Below are positions 1 to 5,207 of a stretch of DNA of 5,207 nucleotides, in pieces. A model generated the notes under the pieces. It was not told the DNA's origin. It did not search any database and saw nothing but the letters and a program-made list of their open reading frames with translations. Location of the stretch: positions 1 to 5,207 of the forward strand of contig JAAYNU010000257.1 of assembly GCA_012520695.1 (NCBI GenBank), given 5' to 3'. This DNA comes from Erysipelothrix sp. (GTDB lineage Bacteria; Bacillota_I; Bacilli_A; Erysipelotrichales; Erysipelotrichaceae). Position numbers and translations under genes: made by a program. Each line of letters starts with the position of its first letter. The first letter of the stretch is position 1.

Positions 1-900
1 GGAGTTGATCTCGGTGGTACCAACGTTCGCGTTGCGATTATCACTGAGTTCGGCGATATATTAGAAGAATTAAAACGTCCTTCACTTTCGGACCAAGAAC
101 CAGAAGTAGTACTTGATAATATCATTGATATGGCCAAGTCACTTGAACAATTCGATGAATGTTCAGGTATGGGAATTGGTTTACCGGGTCCTGTAGATAC
201 TGAAAAAGGCTGCGTCACATTATCGACAAACCTTAACGGTTTTACGGGTTATCCTGTGATTGACTATTTAAAGAAGACATTTGACTTCCCAATCTATATG
301 GACAACGATGCGAACGTTGCTGGTCTTGCTGAAGCTTTAGTGGGTGCTGGTAAAGGTCGTAAAGTTGTTTATTATCTTACGCATTCAACTGGAATTGGTG
401 GTGCTCTTGTCGTCAACGGTTCTGTTGTATCGGGTCGTAAGGGATATGCTGGTGAGGTTGGTAACATTGTTATTGATCGAAACCGTGTACGTCAAAGCGA
501 TGTCAACACCCTTAATGCAGGTGCTGTTGAAAATGAAGCGAGTGGTTCCGCGATGGTTCGAAAGGCTCAAAAGCTGATTGATCCAAAAATTACTTCTGCT
601 CGAGACATCTTCATTCTTTTCGAAGAAGGGGATGCCATTGCTACACAAATTATTGATGAAATGTGTTATGACTTCGCAATGATGCTCCAAGCAATATCGC
701 ATGTGGTAGATCCACACGTTATTATTCTTGGTGGTGGTGTTACGCAAGCTCGTGATCTTTATTGGGATCGCATGATTTCTTACTATAAAGATCTCGTTCA
801 TCCGCATATGCGCGATGTCGAGTTTAAAGAAGCAATGCTCGAAGAACCTGGAATTATCGGAGCCGCAATGCTCTGCTATTCAAAGGAGAACGAACAATGA
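1..900 (+). CDS. ROK-family sugar kinase-like protein (5' end missing)
   Basis: The reading frame is open from base 1, giving 299 visible residues; the true start lies left of the window. Seen: the first phosphate motif DLGGTNVR at the extreme N-terminus, GIGLPGPVD (residues 58-66), the sugar-binding and catalytic block DNDANVAG with the likely catalytic Asp at residue 103 (bases 307-309), the second phosphate motif STGIGGA (about 129-134), and the adenosine-side motif DPHVIILGGGV (237-247). These are the hallmarks of ROK kinases, which phosphorylate hexoses or amino sugars with ATP in the cytosol. Odd: the usual zinc site (His of EIGH plus CxCGxxGC) is replaced by GEVGN (Asn 155) and VNTLNAGA, while the following Glu (177) and ASG are kept. 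If only a few residues are missing it is a kinase; an N-terminal helix-turn-helix (NagC/XylR-type repressor) cannot be excluded because of the cut. The substrate cannot be assigned. The stop overlaps the next start by 4 bases. Confidence 0.9.
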   Translation, partial: GVDLGGTNVRVAIITEFGDILEELKRPSLSDQEPEVVLDNIIDMAKSLEQFDECSGMGIGLPGPVDTEKGCVTLSTNLNGFTGYPVIDYLKKTFDFPIYMDNDANVAGLAEALVGAGKGRKVVYYLTHSTGIGGALVVNGSVVSGRKGYAGEVGNIVIDRNRVRQSDVNTLNAGAVENEASGSAMVRKAQKLIDPKITSARDIFILFEEGDAIATQIIDEMCYDFAMMLQAISHVVDPHVIILGGGVTQARDLYWDRMISYYKDLVHPHMRDVEFKEAMLEEPGIIGAAMLCYSKENEQ

Positions 901-2123
901 CATTATTAGAAAAATACGCAAAACTCGCAGTTCGAACAGGGATTAATATTCAAAAAGGTCAAACATTGATGATCAATGTGAAGGCTGAACATTATGAGTT
1001 TGCTCGACTCTGTGTCAAAGAAGCGTATGCTGCTGGTGCAGGTAAAGTTGTTATTAAATTTAATGATGACCAAATCGCAAAAATGCATGTAGAAAATCAA
1101 TCCGTTGAAGATCTTACAAACATTCCAGAATGGGCTGTTGCAGAATATGATCAATACATTGAAGAAGGCTTTGCGCGTCTTTCAATTATTGCTCCATCAC
1201 CGGGTCTTATGGCTGGTGTCGATGATAAAAAAAATGCAGCTCTAGCAAAAGCAAACGGTGAAGCACTTGCTCGCCTTCGTGAATATTCAATGGCAAACCG
1301 TGGACAATGGTCCATAGTTGCTATGCCATCACACGAATGGGCAGCAGTTGTATTCCCTGAACTGGGTAAACAAGAAGCTTATGATAAACTTCTTGAATCC
1401 ATTCTTTATACAACACGTGTTCGTGAAGATAATGATCCTGTAGCGGAATGGGATGCTCATAACGAGGTTCTTGCCCGTCAGAATAAAATTCTAAACGATC
1501 ATAACTTTAAATCACTGCATTTCAAAAACAGTTTAGGAACTGATATCACTGTTGGATTGGTTAAAAACCATATCTGGGCTGGTGGTATGGAAACTTCGGC
1601 TAAAGGTTATACTTTCAATCCAAACATGCCAACTGAGGAATCGTTTACGATGCCTGATCGTTCGTTTGTTGAGGGTCGAGTATATTCCAGTATGCCACTT
1701 GATTATCAAGGGAAGTTAATCGATAAGTTCTGGCTTGAATTCAAAGACGGTAAAGTCGTTGATTTCGATGCTGAATTTGAAAAGGATACACTTCAAGGTC
1801 TTTTAGATACTGATGAAGGAAGTCGCCATATTGGTGAGATTGCATTAATTTCTCACAAATCACCGATTTCTGATTTAAACATCTTATTCTACAATACATT
1901 ATTTGATGAAAATGCCTCATGCCACATGGCACTGGGAGCAGCGTATCCAATGAACATTAAAGGTGGAACAGAAATGACTCAAGAAGAGTTGTTGGAAAAC
2001 AATTCTAATCGATCACTCAACCACGTTGACTTTATGTTCGGTAGTGAAGATATGTCAATTGTAGGAACGACTTACGATGGTAAGGAAATTCCTGTATTTG
2101 AAAATGGAAACTTTGTAATCTAA
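897..2123 (+). CDS. M29-family metalloaminopeptidase (AmpS/PepS/aminopeptidase T type), copy 1
   Basis: This is a cytosolic aminopeptidase that removes N-terminal amino acids from peptides using two metal ions. At 408 residues it is full length for family M29, whose known members are about 400-415. Ligand-type residues are visible in family order: NMPTEESF (Glu 247/248), GEIALIS (Glu 314), ENASCHMALG (His 343) with Tyr 350, and HVDFMFG (His 376, Asp 378). The N-terminal half shows the family pattern, including GQTLMIN and the SPGLMAGVD stretch around residues 101-109. No signal peptide or membrane segment is present, which fits a cytosolic enzyme. The start is set by AAAGGAG at 882-888, 8 bases before the ATG. 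The ATG overlaps the upstream ROK stop (ATGA), so translation is probably coupled. The stop codon lies within the base of a terminator-like hairpin. Substrate preference cannot be read from sequence; characterised relatives range from broad to arginine/aromatic preference. Confidence 0.94.
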   Translation: MTLLEKYAKLAVRTGINIQKGQTLMINVKAEHYEFARLCVKEAYAAGAGKVVIKFNDDQIAKMHVENQSVEDLTNIPEWAVAEYDQYIEEGFARLSIIAPSPGLMAGVDDKKNAALAKANGEALARLREYSMANRGQWSIVAMPSHEWAAVVFPELGKQEAYDKLLESILYTTRVREDNDPVAEWDAHNEVLARQNKILNDHNFKSLHFKNSLGTDITVGLVKNHIWAGGMETSAKGYTFNPNMPTEESFTMPDRSFVEGRVYSSMPLDYQGKLIDKFWLEFKDGKVVDFDAEFEKDTLQGLLDTDEGSRHIGEIALISHKSPISDLNILFYNTLFDENASCHMALGAAYPMNIKGGTEMTQEELLENNSNRSLNHVDFMFGSEDMSIVGTTYDGKEIPVFENGNFVI

Positions 2124-2144
2124 GCGTGAACTTCACGCTTTTTT
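2122..2144 (+). terminator. Intrinsic terminator-like hairpin between the two aminopeptidase genes
   Basis: AAGCGTG (2122-2128) pairs with CACGCTT (2134-2140) around a five-base loop, giving 7 pairs, and a run of six T follows (2139-2144, partly in the stem). The left arm uses the last two bases of the upstream TAA stop, so a translating ribosome would cover it. The next gene's Shine-Dalgarno begins only 13 bases after the T run, leaving no room for a complete promoter downstream of the hairpin. It may terminate partially and set relative expression of the two peptidases, or protect the 3' end of the first message. Confidence 0.75.
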
Positions 2145-2170
2145 ATTAATCAAATTAAAGGAGATAAACT

Positions 2171-3397
2171 ATGACATTAGATAAGAAATATGCTGAATTA
2201 CTCATTAATGTAGGATTAAACGTCCAAGAAGGACAAACACTGCTTATCAATACAGCACCTGAACATCATGCATTTGCTGCATTGTGTACTGAGGCTGCGT
2301 ATGCTCGAGGAGCAAAACAAGTCATTAATAACTTTGTAAGTGAAAGAATCGAGCGCTTGGATTTCTTAAACCAATCAACTGAAACACTTACTGACATTAA
2401 ACAATGGCAAATCGACGAATCAGAATGGCGCGTTGATCAAGATCTTTGTTTACTCGCACTTCGTTCACCAAACCCTGGTTTGATGGATGATGTGGACAGT
2501 TCAAAGGTAATGGCTCGCATGGCTGCTCAAGGGCAAGCCTTCACAAAGTCACGTAACTATACAATGAGTTCAAAAGGACAATGGTGTGTTGCTGCTTACC
2601 CTACAGTTGAGTGGGCACGTGCAGTATTTACCAACGATACAGACGAAGTAGCGTATACAAAACTGTATGATGCAATCCTGAAAGCAACAAGAATTACTGA
2701 AGAGAATGATCCATACCAAGAGTGGAAGAATCATAATGCTCGTCTTGTAGGTCAAAATGAAGTGTTAAATAAACTTAATTTTGAATCACTACACTTCACA
2801 AATGATAAAGGAACTGACATCACAGTTGGACTCGTTAAGGGTCACCAATGGGGTGGTGGCGCAAAACCTGCTCAAAACGGTGTTGTGTTTAATGCCAACA
2901 TGCCAACTGAGGAATCATTCACGACTCCAGACCGTATGAATGTGAACGGGATTGTTTATAACAGTATCGCTCTCAACAACAACGGTCGTTTGATTGATGA
3001 TTTCTGGTTGAAATTCGTTGACGGAGAAGTTGTGGATTATGATGCGAAGATCGGTAAAGAGGCACTTGATAAGTTACTACTAACTGATGAAAACTCAAAA
3101 CGAATCGGTGAAATTGCACTGGTAAGTTATGATTCACCTATTTCAAACATGGGAATCTTATTCCTTAATACACTTTTCGATGAAAACGCAAGTTGCCATA
3201 TCGCACTTGGTCAAGGGTACCCACTTGTTGAAGGTGGCGGTACATTAGACCGCGATGAACTTCTTGAGCGTGGTATTAACCAATCCATCATTCACGTTGA
3301 CTTCATGTTCGGTACAAAGGACATGAAAGTAAGCGGAAAGACATTTGATGGCAAAGAAATTGAGATCATGCAAGAAGGAAATTTAATATTAGTCTAA
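2171..3397 (+). CDS. M29-family metalloaminopeptidase (AmpS/PepS/aminopeptidase T type), copy 2
   Basis: This second 408-residue M29 aminopeptidase is a tandem paralogue of the preceding gene. Hand alignment gives 27 of the first 50 residues and 36 of residues 241-300 identical, so the duplication is old rather than recent. All ligand-type positions are kept: NMPTEESF (Glu 247/248), GEIALVS (Glu 314), ENASCHIALG (His 343), Tyr 350, and HVDFMFG (His 375, Asp 377), so it should be an active cytosolic metalloenzyme. It differs from copy 1 in the segment just before the first ligand (about 224-240, GHQWGGG versus NHIWAGG and beyond) and is one residue shorter between Tyr 350 and HVD; these are plausible specificity differences. 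The start is supported by AAAGGAG at 2157-2163, 7 bases before the ATG. Transcription must come through the hairpin upstream or from a promoter inside copy 1. A strong terminator follows 4 bases after the stop. Confidence 0.94.
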   Translation: MTLDKKYAELLINVGLNVQEGQTLLINTAPEHHAFAALCTEAAYARGAKQVINNFVSERIERLDFLNQSTETLTDIKQWQIDESEWRVDQDLCLLALRSPNPGLMDDVDSSKVMARMAAQGQAFTKSRNYTMSSKGQWCVAAYPTVEWARAVFTNDTDEVAYTKLYDAILKATRITEENDPYQEWKNHNARLVGQNEVLNKLNFESLHFTNDKGTDITVGLVKGHQWGGGAKPAQNGVVFNANMPTEESFTTPDRMNVNGIVYNSIALNNNGRLIDDFWLKFVDGEVVDYDAKIGKEALDKLLLTDENSKRIGEIALVSYDSPISNMGILFLNTLFDENASCHIALGQGYPLVEGGGTLDRDELLERGINQSIIHVDFMFGTKDMKVSGKTFDGKEIEIMQEGNLILV

Positions 3398-3401
3398 TAT
3401 C

Positions 3402-3424
3402 AAGACAGCTGCGGCTGTCTTTTT
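3402..3424 (+). terminator. Rho-independent terminator after the second aminopeptidase
   Basis: AAGACAGC (3402-3409) pairs perfectly with GCTGTCTT (3414-3421) around the four-base loop TGCG, followed by a T run to 3424. The stem has 8 pairs, half of them G-C. It lies 4 bases after the stop at 3395-3397 and separates the peptidase unit from the ACT/UPF0210 unit. Confidence 0.88.
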
Positions 3425-3497
3425 ATTACGAGCATACCCATTTAACACTGTCAAGACTAGTTCTTAGGGAGAGTCTATGATAAACTTTACACAAAGT

Positions 3498-3504
3498 GAG
3501 GACG
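3498..3504 (+). promoter_or_regulatory. Ribosome binding site that decides the ACT-protein start
   Basis: GAGG at 3498-3501, within AGTGAGGA, lies 8 bases before the ATG at 3510. It supports that start over the in-frame ATG at 3477, which has its own purine-rich stretch AGGGAG (3466-3471) but only a 5-base spacer. The 3510 start also matches the family N-terminus (Met, basic residue, then the first beta strand). Confidence 0.6.
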
Positions 3505-3509
3505 ATAAT

Positions 3510-3773
3510 ATGAGAGCAATTGTTACAGTAGTAGGTATTGATAAAGTAGGGATTATTGCAGGTGTATGTAATACACTGGCAGAGCATGAAATAAACGTAT
3601 TGGATATAAAACAAACGATTGTTGATGATTTTTTCAACATGATTATGATTGTGGATATCACAGACAAAGATTTTAAATCTATCAGTGTTGAATTAAATAA
3701 ACTAGGAACAAAATTGGGAGTCACAATCCAAATACAACATGAAAGCATCTTTACTTCGATGCACAGGATATAA
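3510..3773 (+). CDS. Stand-alone ACT-domain protein, UPF0237 family
   Basis: An 87-residue protein made of a single ACT domain. Seen: first strand AIVTVVG, then the ligand-loop pattern [11 protein letters not shown] (residues 9-19), where Asp 11 and Gly 14 are the usual loop residues, a helix, and [10 protein letters not shown] (28-37) as second strand. ACT domains usually dimerise and bind small ligands, often amino acids, to regulate enzymes or transcription. Length and sequence match the UPF0237 proteins (for example the streptococcal one, compared from memory), which resemble the GcvR group but lack a DNA-binding domain. The in-frame ATG at 3477 would add 11 residues that family members lack, so 3510 is preferred. 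The stop is 4 bases before the UPF0210 start, so the two are almost surely co-transcribed and translationally coupled. The ligand and target are unknown; the neighbour is the obvious candidate partner. Confidence 0.9.
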   Translation: MRAIVTVVGIDKVGIIAGVCNTLAEHEINVLDIKQTIVDDFFNMIMIVDITDKDFKSISVELNKLGTKLGVTIQIQHESIFTSMHRI

Positions 3774-3777
3774 TAAG

Positions 3778-5136
3778 ATGATTAACGATATCGAAGTACT
3801 AGAAACCAATAAAATGATCCAGGAACAACAACTGGATATTCGAACCATCACAATGGGAATCAGTCTCTTGGACTGTGCAGATCCAGACATTGATGTTTTT
3901 AATGAGAACATCTATAAGAAAATCACAACTAAAGCGAAAGACTTAGTTAAAGTAGGGAATGATTTAGAATTAGAACTCGGAATCCCAATTGTTAATAAGA
4001 GAATCTCTGTTACACCCATCGCAATCGCTGCTGCGGGATGTAAAACAGATTCATACGTAAGTATTGCGCAAACACTTGATCGAGCAGCTAAAGCCGTTGG
4101 TGTTGATTTCATCGGAGGTTTCAGTGCTCTTGTTCAAAAGGGAATGACACCATCAGACCGCATACTATTTAAGAGCCTTCCAGAAGCACTAACAGTGACT
4201 GATTATGTTTGTGGGAGTGTCAATGTAGGAACAACTAAAAATGGTATGAATATGAATGCCATTAAAGACCTCGGACAAATTATTTTAGATCTTGCGGAAC
4301 ACTCAAAGGACAATTCAAGTATTGGTTGTGCTAAGTTTGTTGTGTTCTGTAATTCAGTTGAAGACAATCCATTCATGGCTGGCGCATATCACGGTGTGGG
4401 TGAAGAAGACTGTGTTATCAACGTTGGGATCAGTGGACCAGGTGTTGTATCACGCGCCCTTGAATCCGTTCGAGGTCAAGACTTTGAAGCAATGAGTGAG
4501 TGCATTAAGAAAACAGCCTTCAAAATCACACGAGTAGGGCAGTTAGTGGCTCAAGAAGCGTCAAAACGACTTTCCGTACCCTTTGGTATCATTGATCTCT
4601 CATTAGCGCCAACGCCTGCTGTAGGTGATAGTGTTGCTGAGATATTCAGAGAAATGGGACTTGAAGAAGTAGGGGCGCCCGGAACAATCGCAGCCCTCGC
4701 AATGCTGAATGATGCGGTTAAAAAAGGCGGCGTTATGGCGTCATCATACGTTGGAGGTCTCAGTGGTGCTTTCATACCTGTATCAGAAGATAAAGGTATG
4801 ATTGAAGCAGTTCAGCGCGGTGCTCTAACACTTGAAAAACTTGAAGCAATGACCTGTGTATGTTCCGTAGGACTCGATATGGTCGCAATCCCTGGAGATA
4901 CAAAACCAGAAACGATTTCAGGTATTATCGCAGATGAAGCCGCAATTGGTATGATTAACCAAAAGACAACTGCAGTAAGACTCATTCCAGTTCATAGAAA
5001 AGACGTTGGTGAGATTGTTGAATTTGGTGGGCTGCTTGGCTATGCACCGATTATGAAAGTAAACAATTTTGATAATAAGAAATTCATTGATCGTGGTGGG
5101 CGTATTCCTGCTCCGATTCATAGTTTTAAAAACTAA
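3778..5136 (+). CDS. UPF0210 / DUF711 family protein ('PFL family protein')
   Basis: A 452-residue protein, close to the usual 445-455 of UPF0210. Recognised conserved blocks are [14 protein letters not shown] (20-33), [12 protein letters not shown] (111-122), [16 protein letters not shown] (194-209), [13 protein letters not shown] (273-285), SVGLDM (from 363), EFGGLLG (415-421) and the C-terminus PAPIHSFKN. Structural work on family members reported a barrel like that of pyruvate formate-lyase and anaerobic ribonucleotide reductase (from memory), hence the label. No glycyl-radical motif of the RxxGY type is visible near the C-terminus, so radical chemistry should not be assumed. There are nine cysteines, including a CxC pair at 360/362. 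The start at 3778 is chosen over the in-frame ATG at 3739 because the latter overlaps the ACT gene and adds 13 residues; AGGA at 3765-3768 gives a 9-base spacer. No signal or membrane segment is seen, so it is probably cytosolic. Its function is unknown. Confidence 0.92.
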   Translation: MINDIEVLETNKMIQEQQLDIRTITMGISLLDCADPDIDVFNENIYKKITTKAKDLVKVGNDLELELGIPIVNKRISVTPIAIAAAGCKTDSYVSIAQTLDRAAKAVGVDFIGGFSALVQKGMTPSDRILFKSLPEALTVTDYVCGSVNVGTTKNGMNMNAIKDLGQIILDLAEHSKDNSSIGCAKFVVFCNSVEDNPFMAGAYHGVGEEDCVINVGISGPGVVSRALESVRGQDFEAMSECIKKTAFKITRVGQLVAQEASKRLSVPFGIIDLSLAPTPAVGDSVAEIFREMGLEEVGAPGTIAALAMLNDAVKKGGVMASSYVGGLSGAFIPVSEDKGMIEAVQRGALTLEKLEAMTCVCSVGLDMVAIPGDTKPETISGIIADEAAIGMINQKTTAVRLIPVHRKDVGEIVEFGGLLGYAPIMKVNNFDNKKFIDRGGRIPAPIHSFKN

Positions 5137-5157
5137 TATATAAATATAATGATTGAT

Positions 5158-5182
5158 AAGTAATTTCAGTACTTCATTTTTT
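5158..5182 (+). terminator. Possible weak terminator after the UPF0210 gene
   Basis: AAGTA (5158-5162) can pair with TACTT (5170-5174) around a seven-base loop, and six T follow (5177-5182) after CA. An outer pairing of AATGAT (5148-5153) with ATCATT (5187-5192) is also possible. The stem is short and AT-rich, so this is tentative. The rest of 5137-5207 is AT-rich and shows no gene. Confidence 0.3.
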
Positions 5183-5207
5183 CTCTATCATTCTTGTATA
5201 TGAAATA

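Noticed and set aside
385..807. A 140-codon open frame on the minus strand opposite the ROK gene.
   Set aside because: It lies wholly within the ROK gene, shows no family motif, and its composition is what the complement of a coding gene gives.
2026..2054. TTGACT-N17-GATATG as a promoter inside copy 1 that could drive copy 2.
   Set aside because: The TTGACT comes from the codons of the conserved HVDF motif and recurs in copy 2 for the same reason; the -10 match is weak.
3360..3389. TTGAGA-N18-TAATAT resembling a promoter at the end of the second peptidase gene.
   Set aside because: It lies in coding sequence and its transcript would run at once into the terminator at 3402-3424, so it is a poor source for the ACT gene. 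Attenuation there is possible but unsupported.
3769..3774. Perfect TATAAT hexamer at the ACT stop codon, just before the UPF0210 start.
   Set aside because: No -35 element lies at a proper distance (the best, TTTACT, is only 13 bases away), and the transcript would begin beyond the ATG at 3778.
3739..3777. Extended N-terminus of the UPF0210 protein from the ATG at 3739.
   Set aside because: It would overlap the ACT gene in another frame and add 13 residues lacking in the family; the ATG at 3778 has a suitable ribosome site.
4551..4775. Minus-strand open frame opposite the UPF0210 gene.
   Set aside because: It shadows the most conserved part of the UPF0210 protein and shows no ribosome site or recognisable domain.
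5145..5150. TATAAT in the tail after the UPF0210 gene as a promoter for a downstream gene.
   Set aside because: The tract is AT-rich throughout, no convincing -35 is found, and no downstream gene is visible in the window.

Overview
The window looks like chromosomal DNA from a low-GC Gram-positive bacterium (Bacillota/Firmicutes). The DNA is AT-rich, the Shine-Dalgarno sites are strong AAAGGAG types, all genes lie on one strand, and intrinsic terminators end the transcripts. The protein families (ROK kinase, M29 aminopeptidases, UPF0237/UPF0210 pair) are typical of Bacillota. An Erysipelothrix-like lineage is a guess from overall protein style, not something the sequence proves. There are no mobile elements, CRISPR arrays, tRNA or rRNA genes.

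Layout, all on the + strand: (1) 1-900, a ROK-family sugar kinase-like protein cut by the left edge just before its first phosphate-binding motif. (2) 897-2123, a 408-residue M29 metalloaminopeptidase overlapping the ROK stop by 4 bases. (3) 2122-2144, a compact hairpin with a T run that overlaps the peptidase stop codon. (4) 2171-3397, a second 408-residue M29 aminopeptidase, a diverged tandem paralogue of the first. (5) 3402-3424, a strong intrinsic terminator. (6) 3510-3773, a small stand-alone ACT-domain protein (UPF0237). (7) 3778-5136, a UPF0210/DUF711 'PFL-like' protein 4 bases downstream. (8) 5137-5207, a short AT-rich tail with at most a weak terminator.

The window therefore holds at least two transcription units. 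The first combines a ROK protein with two peptidases that release N-terminal amino acids in the cytosol, which suggests nutrient scavenging or peptide turnover; the link between the ROK protein and the peptidases is inferred only from overlap. The second is the two-gene ACT/UPF0210 module. This pairing also occurs in streptococci, but its biochemical role is, as far as I know, undescribed. It is the best candidate here for an uncharacterised system: a small ligand-binding ACT subunit tightly coupled to an enzyme-like protein with a glycyl-radical-enzyme-type fold but no recognisable glycyl radical motif.
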